Positions 1 through 8,743 of a stretch of DNA of 64,000 nucleotides are shown in pieces. The position numbers and the translations under genes are program-made. The stretch is taken from positions 1 through 64,000 of the forward strand of contig CALWXL010000002.1 in NCBI GenBank assembly GCA_944385485.1, given 5' to 3'. The notes beneath the pieces are model-generated. The model did no database searches, was not told the DNA's origin, and was given only the letters and a program-made list of their open reading frames with translations. Position 1 is the stretch's first letter; each line of letters opens with the position of its first letter. Source of the stretch: an uncultured Oscillospiraceae bacterium (lineage in GTDB: Bacteria; Bacillota; Clostridia; Oscillospirales; Oscillospiraceae).

Positions 1-1
1 C

Positions 2-3000
2 GAGGGCGAAGCCATCGACACATCCATCCCCGCCGACCCTAATGTGAAGAACTACTCCTACACCGTGGTGGATGGAGTTGTGTATTTCCGGGAGAACAGC
101 CGTATGGTGCGCCCCGATCTCAATGCCACCGCCGAAGCCCGTGTCAAAGGCATGGTGGGGCTGCGGGATTGCGTCCAGGAACTGATCGACCTACAAATGG
201 ACGCTGCCACACCGGACAGCGACATCCGGGAAAAGCAGGCGGAACTGAACCGGCTCTATGACGATTTTTCCGCCAAGTACGGCCTTATCAATGACCGGGC
301 GAACCGGCTGGCCTTTGCCGACGATTCCAGCTATTATCTGCTCTGCGCGCTGGAGATCGTGGACGAGGACGGCAGACTGGAGCGCAAGGCGGATATGTTC
401 ACCAAGCGGACCATCAAGCCCCATGAGGCGGTGACTTCCGTGGACACCGCCAGCGAAGCCCTGGCCGTATCCATCGCGGAAAAGGCCCGTGTGGACCTGG
501 AGTACATGGAACAGCTCACCGGCAAGACCAGTGACGAGCTGGCCGCCGAGCTGCAAGGCGTGATCTTCCGTGTGCCGGGACAGGTGGAGAAAGACGGCAC
601 TCCCCATTATGTGACCGCCGACGAATATCTGTCCGGCAATGTGCGGCGCAAGCTGCGTCAGGCACAGCGGGCCGCACAGCAGGACCCGGCTTTTGCCATC
701 AATGTGGAGGCCCTGACCGCTGCCCAGCCTAAAGACCTGGACGCTTCGGAGATCGAGGTGCGCCTGGGCGCTACCTGGATTGATAAAGAGTATATCCAGC
801 AGTTCATGTATGAGACCTTTAATACCCCGTACTATCTCCAGCGCGCCATTCAGGTCAACTACGCCGCCTATACCGCCGAGTGGCAGGTTACGGGCAAAAG
901 CTCTGTGTCAGAAAAAGATGTGGCGGCTTACACCACCTACGGAACGAGCCGCGCCAATGCCTACAAGATTTTGGAGGACAGTTTGAACCTGCGGGATGTC
1001 CGTATCTATGACACCGTGGAAGATGCGGACGGCAAAGAGCGCCGGGTGCTGAATGCCAAGGAGACCACCCTGGCAGCTCAAAAGCAGCAGGCCATCCGGG
1101 ACGCTTTCCGTGATTGGATTTGGCGGGACCCGGAGCGCCGCCAAGCCCTGGTGCGTCAGTATAACGAGGAAATGAACTCCACTCGGCCCCGCGAATACGA
1201 CGGGTCCCACATCACCTTCGGAGGTATGAACCCTGCCATCACCCTGCGGGATCACCAGCTGGGTGCTATCGCTCATGTACTGTATGGCGGCAATACGCTG
1301 TTGGCACATGAGGTGGGCGCAGGTAAGACCTTTGAGATGGTGGCCGCTGCGATGGAATCCAAGCGCCTGGGGCTGTGCCAGAAGTCCCTCTTTGTGGTGC
1401 CGAACCACCTGACCGAACAATGGGCGTCGGAGTTCCTGCGGCTCTATCCCTCCGCAAAAATCCTGGTCACGACCAAGAAAGACTTTGAGACCCACAACCG
1501 CAAGAAATTCTGTGCCAGAATTGCCACCGGAGACTACGATGCCGTTATCATCGGCCACTCGCAGTTTGAAAAAATCCCCATCAGCCGGGAGCGCCAGGAG
1601 CGGCTCCTTCAGGAGCAGATCGACGAGATCACCGAGGGCATTGCCGAGGTGAAATACAGCGGCGGTGAGCGTTTCACTGTCAAGCAGCTGGAACGCACCA
1701 AGAAATCTCTGGAGGCAAGACTGGAAAAGCTCCAGGCCGAGGGCCGCAAGGACGATGTGGTGACTTTCGAGCAGCTGGGCGTGGATCGGCTGTTTGTGGA
1801 CGAGGCGCACAACTACAAGAACCTGTTTTTATACACCAAGATGCGGAATGTGGCGGGCCTCTCCACCAGCGACGCCCAAAAATCCAGCGATATGTTCGCC
1901 AAGTGCCGCTACATGGACGAGATCACCGGCAGCCGGGGTGTTATCTTTGCCACCGGCACCCCGGTCAGCAACTCCATGACCGAGCTTTACACTATGCAGC
2001 GGTATCTCCAGTATGACCGCTTGCAGGAACTGAGCATGACCCACTTCGACTGCTGGGCCAGCCGTTTCGGAGAAACCGTCACGGCCCTGGAACTGGCACC
2101 GGAAGGCACCGGCTACCGGGCGCGCACCCGCTTCTCCAAGTTTTTCAATCTCCCGGAGCTGATGAACCTGTTCCGCGAAGTTGCTGACATCAAGACCGCT
2201 GACCAGCTCCACCTTCCCACGCCGGAGGTAGAATACCACAACATCGTGGCCCAGCCCACCGAGCAGCAGCAGGAAATGGTGAAGGCGCTGTCCGAGCGTG
2301 CCTCCCTGGTACACAGCGGCACGGTGGACCCCTCCCAGGACAATATGCTCAAGATCACCAGCGATGGCCGCAAGCTGGGCCTGGACCAGCGCATTATCAA
2401 TCAGGCGCTGCCGGACGAACCCGGCACTAAGGTCAACCAATGTGTCGCAAACATCTTGCAGATCTGGCGGGACGGCGAGGCTGACAAGCTGACCCAGCTG
2501 GTGTTCTGCGATATTTCCACGCCCCAGGCTGCCCCCTCCAAAAAGGCAGCCAAGGCGCTGGACAATCCCACGCTTCATGCGCTGGAGCAGGCTGTGCCGT
2601 TGGATGAGCCGGAGCCTGCCTTTACCATCTATGAGGACATCCGCCAGAAGCTCATCGCCCAGGGAATGCCCGCCGAGCAGATTGCTTTTATCCATGAAGC
2701 CAAGACTGAGGTGCAGAAGAAAGAGCTGTTCGCCAAGGTCCGCACCGGCCAGGTGCGTGTTCTGCTGGGCAGTACCGCCAAGATGGGCGCTGGCACCAAT
2801 GTGCAGGATCGCCTTGTGGCGCTCCACGACCTGGACTGCCCGTGGCGGCCGGGAGACCTTGCCCAGCGCAAGGGCCGTATCGAGCGCCAGGGCAACCAAA
2901 ATCCCCTGGTCCATGTGTATCGCTATGTGACTGAGGGTACTTTTGACGCTTATCTTTGGCAGACGGTGGAGAACAAACAGAAGTTCATTTCGCAAATTAT

Positions 3001-3841
3001 GACCAGCAAAAGCCCAGTGCGCTCCTGCGACGATGTGGACGAGACGGCGCTGTCCTTTGCCGAGGTCAAGGCCCTGTGTGCCGGAGACCCCCGTATCAAG
3101 GAGCGCATGGACCTGGATGTGGAGGTATCCAAGCTGAAGCTGATGAAAGCCGATCACCAGAGCAAGCAGTACCGTCTGGAGGATCAGCTGCTGAAATACT
3201 TCCCGGAGGAAATCGAAAAGCACAAAGGCTTTATCCAGGGGTTTGAGGCAGACCTGGAGACCCTGGCTGCCCATCCACACCCGGATGATGGCTTTGCCGG
3301 TATGGAAATCCGGGGCGATACCCTGACAGACAAGGAGAACGCCGGTGCCGCCCTGCTGGACGCCTGCAAGGAGGTCAAAGGCTCCGAGCCTGTGCAGATC
3401 GGCAGCTACCGGGGCTTCACCATGTCCGTGGAGTTTTCGGCATGGAAACAGGAATATACGCTCCTGCTGAAAGGCCAGATGACCCACCGGGCCAGCCTCG
3501 GCATAGACCCGCGCGGCAATCTCACTCGTATCGACAATGCGCTCTCTCAAATGCCCCAGCGCCTGGAAGCGACCAAGGCCCAGCTGGACAATCTTTACCA
3601 GCAGCAGACCGCTGCCAAAGAGGAAGTGGGCAAGCCTTTCCCCTATGAGGATGATCTGCGGGTAAAGTCCGCCCGTCTGGTGGAGCTGGACACACTTCTG
3701 AACCTGGATGGCAAGGGCCGCTCTCAGCCGGAGTCCGTGATCGCCAAGAGCGCACGGCCCTCGGTGCTGGACAGCTTGAAGCGTCCGGTGCCGCCCCGCA
3801 GCCCCGAAAAGAAACTGAAACAGCATGAGGAGGTGCGATAA
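2..3841 (+). CDS. SNF2-like SF2 helicase of ICE, N-terminus beyond window
   Basis: The reading frame is open from the first bases, so the 5' end lies outside the window; 1279 residues are visible. It is the C-terminal part of the giant helicase (often with an upstream methyltransferase-like region, over 2000 aa in total) found in Tn1549-like ICEs. A Walker A motif HEVGAGKTFEM lies near base 1310, the DEAH box LFVDEAHNY near 1795, and motif III FATGTPVSNSM near 1950. The C-terminal helicase lobe has GSTAKMGAGTNVQDR and QRKGRIERQGNQ near 2770-2900. The last 250 residues look helical and coiled-coil. The next gene starts 1 base after its stop with a good ribosome site, so they form one transcript. 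Its exact role in transfer is unknown; DNA processing or element maintenance is inference. Confidence 0.93.
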   Translation, partial: EGEAIDTSIPADPNVKNYSYTVVDGVVYFRENSRMVRPDLNATAEARVKGMVGLRDCVQELIDLQMDAATPDSDIREKQAELNRLYDDFSAKYGLINDRANRLAFADDSSYYLLCALEIVDEDGRLERKADMFTKRTIKPHEAVTSVDTASEALAVSIAEKARVDLEYMEQLTGKTSDELAAELQGVIFRVPGQVEKDGTPHYVTADEYLSGNVRRKLRQAQRAAQQDPAFAINVEALTAAQPKDLDASEIEVRLGATWIDKEYIQQFMYETFNTPYYLQRAIQVNYAAYTAEWQVTGKSSVSEKDVAAYTTYGTSRANAYKILEDSLNLRDVRIYDTVEDADGKERRVLNAKETTLAAQKQQAIRDAFRDWIWRDPERRQALVRQYNEEMNSTRPREYDGSHITFGGMNPAITLRDHQLGAIAHVLYGGNTLLAHEVGAGKTFEMVAAAMESKRLGLCQKSLFVVPNHLTEQWASEFLRLYPSAKILVTTKKDFETHNRKKFCARIATGDYDAVIIGHSQFEKIPISRERQERLLQEQIDEITEGIAEVKYSGGERFTVKQLERTKKSLEARLEKLQAEGRKDDVVTFEQLGVDRLFVDEAHNYKNLFLYTKMRNVAGLSTSDAQKSSDMFAKCRYMDEITGSRGVIFATGTPVSNSMTELYTMQRYLQYDRLQELSMTHFDCWASRFGETVTALELAPEGTGYRARTRFSKFFNLPELMNLFREVADIKTADQLHLPTPEVEYHNIVAQPTEQQQEMVKALSERASLVHSGTVDPSQDNMLKITSDGRKLGLDQRIINQALPDEPGTKVNQCVANILQIWRDGEADKLTQLVFCDISTPQAAPSKKAAKALDNPTLHALEQAVPLDEPEPAFTIYEDIRQKLIAQGMPAEQIAFIHEAKTEVQKKELFAKVRTGQVRVLLGSTAKMGAGTNVQDRLVALHDLDCPWRPGDLAQRKGRIERQGNQNPLVHVYRYVTEGTFDAYLWQTVENKQKFISQIMTSKSPVRSCDDVDETALSFAEVKALCAGDPRIKERMDLDVEVSKLKLMKADHQSKQYRLEDQLLKYFPEEIEKHKGFIQGFEADLETLAAHPHPDDGFAGMEIRGDTLTDKENAGAALLDACKEVKGSEPVQIGSYRGFTMSVEFSAWKQEYTLLLKGQMTHRASLGIDPRGNLTRIDNALSQMPQRLEATKAQLDNLYQQQTAAKEEVGKPFPYEDDLRVKSARLVELDTLLNLDGKGRSQPESVIAKSARPSVLDSLKRPVPPRSPEKKLKQHEEVR

Positions 3842-3842
3842 C

Positions 3843-5063
3843 ATGAATACCAACGATCTGAATACGGCCCTCTATGAGAAGATAGCCGCCGAACAGGACA
3901 AATACCGGGACTGGCTGAAAAGCCAGCCTCCGGCAGAAGTCCTGAACCATGCCTATGAGTACACTGTTCGGGAGGACATCGTGATGGCGATGGAGGAACT
4001 GGAGCTGACCGATGCCCAGGCCCAGGCCCTCTTGGATTCGCCCACACCGCTGGCCGATGTGTACCGTCACTTTGAGAAGCTGGAGACCGGCTACATGGAT
4101 GTGATCCGGGACAGCATTGAGAACCGGGCAGATGATGTGTGTAAGATGAAAGAACCCCTGGCAGGTCATGCTTTGGTGGTAGAACCGGGTAAAAAGCCCT
4201 ATGTCAAAGATATTTCTTTCTCTTTGGAATCCCTGCAAAAAGAAGTCGGCGGCGATATTCAGGCCGTTTATCCTTTCCACGAGCCGGTGGCGTTGATTTG
4301 TGACGAGGAAGGAAAGCTGAAAGGAAAACCTTTGAACCGCACCTTAAGGGATGAGGCGGGCAGCATTTACGATGTGATGGCTGGTACATTTTTGGTGGTT
4401 GGTTTGGGTGAGGATGATTTTGCGGCACTTGAACCGGAGCTTCTCGAAAAGTTCAGTCAGCACTTTGAGATACCGGAGATGTTTGCACAAATCAACGGCA
4501 AATTGGTTGTTACAGCCATGCGCTCCCCGGATGATCCTAAAGTCCCTCAACAGCAGGGCGATATGGTCCCTCTCTATCCGCATACGGTATCTTATGCGAA
4601 AGAGCATGGTGAGCTGGAGGCATACCGTGCTTCCCTCCGTACAAATTATAAGTGCAAGGAGGCTATTGAAGCGGCGGTGCGTGAACACTTCGATGGAATG
4701 TATCTAAGCCATGATGCGGCCAAGGGTGTAATCCAGACCTATGGCATTGACCGGGTGATGCTGGTCTTGGCAAATACTGTTCAGCTCCAGGACTGGGACG
4801 GACGCTATTCACGCCGCAACAAGGAATGGGCCAAGACTATCCCCAACTACAACTCAGATTCTGTCCGGGGCGGCTATGCAGTAAACAGCCACCCAGCTGT
4901 TTTGAACGGCTTTATTGATCTGGTGCGGGAAGAACAGCAGCGCAGCTGTACCAAGGATGAGAAGGCAGGGCCGCCTCGGACTTCGGTACGAGAAAAGCTC
5001 AAGAAGGAAACGCCGGTTGTCAACAGGTCTACCGTCCCGAAGAAAGGGGAGCCGGAACGATGA
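3843..5063 (+). CDS. DUF3848-DUF3846-DUF3849 multidomain ICE protein
   Basis: The start at 3843 is preferred over an in-frame ATG at 3825, because GAGGAGG at 3827-3833 lies 9 nt upstream of 3843. The 406-aa product reads as three blocks. An N-terminal helical DUF3848-like block (NTALYEKIAAEQDKYRDWL) spans about residues 1-95. A DUF3846-like block (GGDIQAVYPFHEP, KPLNRTLRDEAG, VMAGTFLVVGLGEDD) spans about 105-225. A DUF3849-like block (YAKEHGELEAYRASL and a C-terminal RNKEWAKTIPNYN) spans about 245-365. These families recur in Firmicute conjugative elements and have no known biochemical function. The middle block is visibly more AT-rich than the flanks, suggesting domain shuffling. No signal peptide or membrane segment is seen. 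It is sandwiched between the helicase and mobC with a 4-bp overlap to mobC. Confidence 0.85.
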   Translation: MNTNDLNTALYEKIAAEQDKYRDWLKSQPPAEVLNHAYEYTVREDIVMAMEELELTDAQAQALLDSPTPLADVYRHFEKLETGYMDVIRDSIENRADDVCKMKEPLAGHALVVEPGKKPYVKDISFSLESLQKEVGGDIQAVYPFHEPVALICDEEGKLKGKPLNRTLRDEAGSIYDVMAGTFLVVGLGEDDFAALEPELLEKFSQHFEIPEMFAQINGKLVVTAMRSPDDPKVPQQQGDMVPLYPHTVSYAKEHGELEAYRASLRTNYKCKEAIEAAVREHFDGMYLSHDAAKGVIQTYGIDRVMLVLANTVQLQDWDGRYSRRNKEWAKTIPNYNSDSVRGGYAVNSHPAVLNGFIDLVREEQQRSCTKDEKAGPPRTSVREKLKKETPVVNRSTVPKKGEPER

Positions 5064-5404
5064 GCAACCCAAAACGCAAACGGGATGTGCCAGTCCTGTT
5101 TTGGGTTTCTTCTGCTGAGATGGAAGCAATCCAGCAGAAGATGGCGCAGTTTGGCACAAAAAACCTGAGTGCCTACCTGCGGAAGATGGCTGTGGACGGC
5201 TATGTGGTGCAGCTGGATTTACCGGAGCTGAAGGAGTTGGTTTCTCTTATGAGATATTCCAGCAACAACTTGAACCAGCTGACCCGCAAGCTCCATGAAA
5301 CCGGGCGGGTTTATGATGCTGATCTGGAGGACATATCTCATCGGCAGGAACAGCTATGGGATGGCGTAAAAGAGATACTGGCCCAGCTCGCAAAACTTTC
5401 GTAA
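5060..5404 (+). CDS. mobC: MobC-like relaxosome accessory protein
   Basis: A 114-aa protein with the layout of MobC relaxosome proteins: a basic N-terminus, a ribbon-helix-helix-like segment (WVSSAEMEAIQQKMAQFG, SAYLRKMAVDGY) and a C-terminal helical part with SSNNLNQLTRKLHETG. MobC proteins bind oriT and help the relaxase nick DNA. The ATG overlaps the stop of the upstream gene (ATGA), indicating translational coupling. A strong terminator follows. In related ICEs the relaxase usually follows soon after, whereas here about 1.8 kb including an AT-rich cassette intervenes. Confidence 0.88.
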   Translation: MSNPKRKRDVPVLFWVSSAEMEAIQQKMAQFGTKNLSAYLRKMAVDGYVVQLDLPELKELVSLMRYSSNNLNQLTRKLHETGRVYDADLEDISHRQEQLWDGVKEILAQLAKLS

Positions 5405-5424
5405 CAGGGGTATTTGCCCCATCT

Positions 5425-5475
5425 GCGGAGGGAGGAACGGCGTTTCTTCGCCGCGCCTTCCTCCGCTTTTTCTTT
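5425..5475 (+). terminator. Rho-independent terminator after mobC
   Basis: GCGGAGGGAGG pairs with CCTTCCTCCGC (one G-T pair), with an inner GGCG/CGCC stem, followed by TTTTTCTTTTT. It closes the helicase-DUF3849-mobC transcript. Confidence 0.85.
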
Positions 5476-5548
5476 TTGCTCGTATCCTTGCTGTTTGACA
5501 AAAAATATCTCATAATGGATTTAGAATAAAGCTGGAGGTGAAGATTCT

Positions 5549-5860
5549 GTGGGAATGCTGTTGGGATTGGTGAAATTGCTTTTGAAAATCGTGGTTGCTC
5601 CGGTGGTGCTTTTTCTTACACTGGCCATCTGGATTTGCGTGGGTCTGGTCTATGTATCCGGTCTGGTGCTGGGGCTTCTCAGTATGGTGATTGCTCTACT
5701 GGGTGTGGCCGTCCTGGTGACATACTCCCCGCAAAATGGCCTCATTCTGCTGGTGATTGCGTTTCTTATCAGCCCCTTTGGATTGCCAAAACTGGCCTTT
5801 TGGTTGCTTGGCAAGGTGCAGGATTTGAAGTTTGCAATACAGGATTTGGTTTACAGCTAA
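5549..5860 (+). CDS. CD1845-like small integral membrane protein of ICE
   Basis: A 103-aa, very hydrophobic protein starting with GTG at 5549 behind GGAGG at 5534-5538; an ATG two codons later is the alternative start. Three or four membrane segments cover roughly residues 5-37, 38-58 and 62-85, and the end is short and polar (KVQDLKFAIQDLVYS). It matches the CD1845-type membrane proteins carried next to mobilization genes of Clostridioides difficile CTn/Tn1549-like elements. Function is unknown. It is a single-gene unit between two terminators. Confidence 0.75.
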   Translation: MGMLLGLVKLLLKIVVAPVVLFLTLAIWICVGLVYVSGLVLGLLSMVIALLGVAVLVTYSPQNGLILLVIAFLISPFGLPKLAFWLLGKVQDLKFAIQDLVYS

Positions 5861-5863
5861 AAT

Positions 5864-5892
5864 ACACCCTCTCCCGTTGATGGAGAGGGTGT
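5864..5892 (+). terminator. Terminator-like hairpin after CD1845-like gene
   Basis: Perfect 11-bp stem ACACCCTCTCC / GGAGAGGGTGT with a 7-nt loop, 4 bases after the stop codon. Confidence 0.75.
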
Positions 5893-5902
5893 TCTGCTTA
5901 TG

Positions 5903-5940
5903 ATAAGACCTCCGGAGAAGTTCGTCGGAGGTCTTATTGT
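5903..5940. terminator. Second hairpin, 12-bp stem
   Basis: ATAAGACCTCCG pairs with CGGAGGTCTTAT (5903-5914 with 5925-5936). It lies just downstream of the previous hairpin and may act as a back-up terminator or insulate the XRE cassette. Confidence 0.55.
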
Positions 5941-5978
5941 TCCTGATATTAAACTCTTATTCAAAAAACAATTTCTTT

Positions 5979-6047
5979 GATGGAAAGTAAACTTGACATC
6001 TCGCCCAAATGTGTTATACTAAGAATACGGAAAGTAAACTTTCCATC
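5979..6047 (+). promoter_or_regulatory. Sigma-A promoter flanked by two copies of a palindromic operator
   Basis: The -35 TTGACA (5993-5998) and -10 TATACT (6015-6020) are 16 bp apart. GATGGAAAGTAAACTT (5979-5994) overlaps the -35. A second copy, GGAAAGTAAACTTTCCATC (6029-6047), lies at the transcription start and is itself a palindrome (GGAAAGT AA ACTTTCC). The arrangement is typical of an autoregulated XRE repressor; that the XRE protein at 6063 binds here is inference. Confidence 0.8.
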
Positions 6048-6062
6048 AGAAAGGAGGCTTGT

Positions 6063-6266
6063 ATGAAAAATCGACTGGAAGAACTTCGCAAACAACGAGG
6101 AATCAAGCAAGAAGAATTGGCAAGCGCCTTGGAAGTATCACGCCAAACAATCGGCTCTTTAGAAAACGGGCGCTACAATCCGTCTATTCAGTTGGCGTTC
6201 AAAATTGCCCGATACTTTCATATGACGATTGAGGAAATTTTTATTTATGAGGAGGATGGACAATGA
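6063..6266 (+). CDS. Small XRE-family HTH regulator
   Basis: A 67-aa protein that is almost only a Cro/CI helix-turn-helix: LRKQRGIKQEELASALEVS then RQTIGSLENGRYNPSIQLA, with the usual YFHMTIEEIF end. The start at 6063 is set by AAGGAGG at 6051-6057. It overlaps the next gene by 4 bp (ATGA), so it heads a three-gene operon with two membrane proteins. The paired operators around its promoter suggest autorepression. The operon is clearly more AT-rich than the mob genes on both sides, a sign of separate origin. Confidence 0.92.
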   Translation: MKNRLEELRKQRGIKQEELASALEVSRQTIGSLENGRYNPSIQLAFKIARYFHMTIEEIFIYEEDGQ

Positions 6267-6694
6267 AATCTAAAATTACAAATCATGCAACTATCATTAT
6301 AGGATTGCTTCTGCTGGCAGTGAGCTTGTACCTAATTAAAACAAGCAATGATCCGCAGGGAATAATGAGAACATTACCCTATGTCTGTATTGGCATTGGG
6401 TGTGGCTTGTTTGGACATGGTATGGGAAATGTGATTTCTGAACGGGCCATTAATAGTTACCCCGAATTAAAAAGGCAACTGGATATTGAAAAAAATGACG
6501 AGCGTAATGTGGCGATTGCAAACCGGGCTAAGGGAAAAGCGTTTGATATGATGACCTTTGTTTTTGGGGCTTTAATGTTATCATTTGCCCTTATGGGGAT
6601 AGATATGGTTGCTGTTCTTCTGCTTGTTTTTGCATATCTTCTCGTTCATGGCTTTGCTCTCTACTATCGCTTTAAGTTTGATAAAGAAATGTGA
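6263..6694 (+). CDS. DUF2178-like membrane protein
   Basis: A 143-aa protein with four predicted membrane helices (about residues 8-27, 36-56, 88-108, 112-133). A cytoplasmic middle loop carries KNDERNVAIANRAKGKA, the D-E-R-N signature seen in DUF2178-like membrane proteins that accompany small XRE regulators. Function is unknown. The ribosome site GAGGAGG lies within the upstream gene. It is the first of two related membrane proteins in the cassette. Confidence 0.72.
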   Translation: MKSKITNHATIIIGLLLLAVSLYLIKTSNDPQGIMRTLPYVCIGIGCGLFGHGMGNVISERAINSYPELKRQLDIEKNDERNVAIANRAKGKAFDMMTFVFGALMLSFALMGIDMVAVLLLVFAYLLVHGFALYYRFKFDKEM

Positions 6695-6709
6695 CAAGGA
6701 GGAACCAAA

Positions 6710-7132
6710 ATGAAAGATATGAAACCATTTATCGTTGAGATTGTATTTGGCATTATATTGATTGGCGTAAGTTTTTTTGTGAAGAACGACTACTATTCGA
6801 CTATGGTTTTTTCTATGGGATTTGGCCTTATAGCAGCTTCTGTTGCTCAAATTATTCGCATTACCTACTGGAAAAATCCAAAGCGACAGGAAGCATATGA
6901 AGCAAAAAAACAAGAAGCTCACATCAATAGTGTGGATGAGAGAAAACAATATTTGCGAATGAAAGCAGGTCATATTACTTATCAGATTATGACACTTTTG
7001 CTACTTATCCTTTCACTTATACTGGCATTGATTAGAGTAGATGTATGGGTAATAGCGATGATCTTTTTGCTTTTTGTCGTTCAATGGGTGATTGGGATTA
7101 TCGTGTACCGCATATTGGAAAAGAAGATGTGA
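6710..7132 (+). CDS. Second DUF2178-like membrane protein
   Basis: A 140-aa protein with the same layout as the preceding gene: two N-terminal membrane helices, a charged loop with VDERKQYLRMKAG in the place of DERN, and two C-terminal helices (LLLLILSLILALI, VIAMIFLLFVVQWVIGI). It is probably an old tandem duplicate of the upstream gene. The ribosome site AAGGAGG lies 7-8 nt before the ATG. The two proteins could form a heteromeric membrane complex under the XRE repressor; this is inference. Confidence 0.72.
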   Translation: MKDMKPFIVEIVFGIILIGVSFFVKNDYYSTMVFSMGFGLIAASVAQIIRITYWKNPKRQEAYEAKKQEAHINSVDERKQYLRMKAGHITYQIMTLLLLILSLILALIRVDVWVIAMIFLLFVVQWVIGIIVYRILEKKM

Positions 7133-7186
7133 TAATGGTTGAAACATCGAACAACTGAATACCAGCCGCCCACCGGTGGCACCACC

Positions 7187-7224
7187 GAGCAGGAACCTGA
7201 AAATGGCTCCTGCTCTTTGTTTTT
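7187..7224 (+). terminator. Terminator-like hairpin just before the relaxase
   Basis: GAGCAGGA / TCCTGCTC (7187-7194, 7208-7215) is followed by TTTGTTTTT. It ends 17 bases before the relaxase ATG, so it either stops the membrane-protein operon or acts as an attenuator of the relaxase. Confidence 0.65.
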
Positions 7225-7241
7225 GAAGGGAGGGAAACTTT

Positions 7242-8654
7242 ATGGCAACCACACGCATTATGCCATTGCATATCGGCAAGGGACGAAGCGAGAGCCACGC
7301 CATCTGCGATATTATCGACTATGTGGCTAATCCCGAAAAAACCGACCACGGCAGGCTTATCACCGGCTATGAGTGCGACAGCCGTGTGGCCGACGCCGAG
7401 TTCATGCTGGCCAAGCGCCAGTATATTGCCGCAACCGGACGGGTCCGTGGCGCAGACGATGTGATCGCCTACCATGTTCGCCAGTCCTTCTGTCCTGGGG
7501 AGATCACCCCGGAGGAAGCCAACCGGCTGGGCGTGGAATTTGCCAAACGGTTCACCAAGGGAAAACACGCCTTTATCGTCTGTACCCACATTGACAAGGC
7601 CCATGTCCATAATCATATCATTTGGAGTTCGGTCAACCTGGACTGTGACCGGAAGTTCCGCAACTTTTGGGGCAGCACAAAAGCCGTCCGTCGATTGAGC
7701 GACACCATCTGCATTGAGAACGGACTGTCCATTGTCGAGAACCCAAAGCCCCACGGCAAAAGTTACGACCAATGGCTGGGCGATCAGGCGAAGCCCTCCC
7801 ATCGGGAATTGCTCCGTGCTGCCATTGATAAAGCCCTGGCACAAAAGCCTGCTGACCTGGACGAGCTGCTGAAGCTGCTCCGGGAATCCGGCTGTGAAGT
7901 GTCCAAGCGCGGAAAATCCTACCGTTTGAAGCTCCCCGGCTGGGGCAAAGTGTCCCGCCTGGACAGCCTGGGCGATGGCTACACCCTGGAGGACCTGCTG
8001 GCCGTCCTCGCCGGTCAAAAGGAGCATACGCCCCGTCGGAAGCCGGTCAAGCAAGCAGATCCGCCGAAGGTGAATCTGCTGGTTGACATCCAGGCAAAAC
8101 TCCAGGCCGGAAAAGGTGCCGGATATGCGAGATGGGCCAAGGTCTTTAATCTTAAACAGATGGCACAAACCGTGAATTATCTCACGGAGCATAACCTGCT
8201 GGAGTATGCTGTGCTGGAAGAAAAGGCAGCCGCAGCAACGGCCCACCATAATGAGCTGTCTGCAAAAATTAAGGCGGCGGAGAAACGCATGGCGGAGATC
8301 GCCGTCCTGCGGACCCATATTGTCAACTATGCCAAGACCCGCGATACCTATGTGGCCTACCGGAAGGCCGGTTACTCCAAGAAATTTCGCCAAGAGCATG
8401 AGGCGGAAATCCTGCTCCATCAGGCGGCCAAAAATGCCTTTGATGATATGGGGGTTAAAAAGCTGCCCAAAGTCAAAGAGCTGCAAGCTGAGTACACCCG
8501 GCTCCTGGAGGAAAAGAAAAAGACCTATGCCGAGTATCGGCGCTCCCGTGAGGAAATGCGGGAGCTACTGGCGGCAAAAGCCAATGTGGATCGGTTGATG
8601 AAGATGGAAAGTGAACAGCAAGATAAATCGCAAAGAGAACCGGAGCGCCGTTGA
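7242..8654 (+). CDS. MOBP-type relaxase (relaxase/mobilization nuclease domain)
   Basis: A 470-aa protein whose N-terminal 170 residues form a relaxase/mobilization nuclease domain. The metal-binding three-histidine motif is HIDKAHVHNHI, with H116, H121, H123 and H125. An N-terminal conserved block has RSESHAICDIIDYVANPEKT, and the catalytic tyrosine is probably in this region. The C-terminal half is helical and basic and is likely the DNA- or coupling-protein-binding part. Relaxases nick oriT and pilot the single strand into the recipient. The start is supported by GGGAGGG 7 nt upstream. Length is normal for relaxases of Tn1549-like elements, and the 3' end abuts an independent restriction-modification unit. 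Confidence 0.93.
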   Translation: MATTRIMPLHIGKGRSESHAICDIIDYVANPEKTDHGRLITGYECDSRVADAEFMLAKRQYIAATGRVRGADDVIAYHVRQSFCPGEITPEEANRLGVEFAKRFTKGKHAFIVCTHIDKAHVHNHIIWSSVNLDCDRKFRNFWGSTKAVRRLSDTICIENGLSIVENPKPHGKSYDQWLGDQAKPSHRELLRAAIDKALAQKPADLDELLKLLRESGCEVSKRGKSYRLKLPGWGKVSRLDSLGDGYTLEDLLAVLAGQKEHTPRRKPVKQADPPKVNLLVDIQAKLQAGKGAGYARWAKVFNLKQMAQTVNYLTEHNLLEYAVLEEKAAAATAHHNELSAKIKAAEKRMAEIAVLRTHIVNYAKTRDTYVAYRKAGYSKKFRQEHEAEILLHQAAKNAFDDMGVKKLPKVKELQAEYTRLLEEKKKTYAEYRRSREEMRELLAAKANVDRLMKMESEQQDKSQREPERR

Positions 8655-8692
8655 TTTGTCGCTGCGATAGCGCAGCAAAAAACTGTAAAGTA

Positions 8693-8721
8693 TTGCAATA
8701 ATGCAGCGATTGTGCTATACT
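8693..8721 (+). promoter_or_regulatory. Sigma-A promoter of the XRE/methyltransferase pair
   Basis: TTGCAA (8693-8698), 17-bp spacer, TATACT (8716-8721). A small GCTGCG/GCGCAGC dyad lies just upstream (8661-8676), and a related ATGCAGCGAT occurs inside the spacer, which could be operator half-sites for the XRE protein. Confidence 0.8.
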
Positions 8722-8743
8722 GGTGAATATGTGAGGTGGTTTT

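Noticed and set aside
1829..3853. 674-aa minus-strand frame opposite the SNF2-like helicase
   Set aside because: Shadow of a strongly supported gene, no motif recognised.
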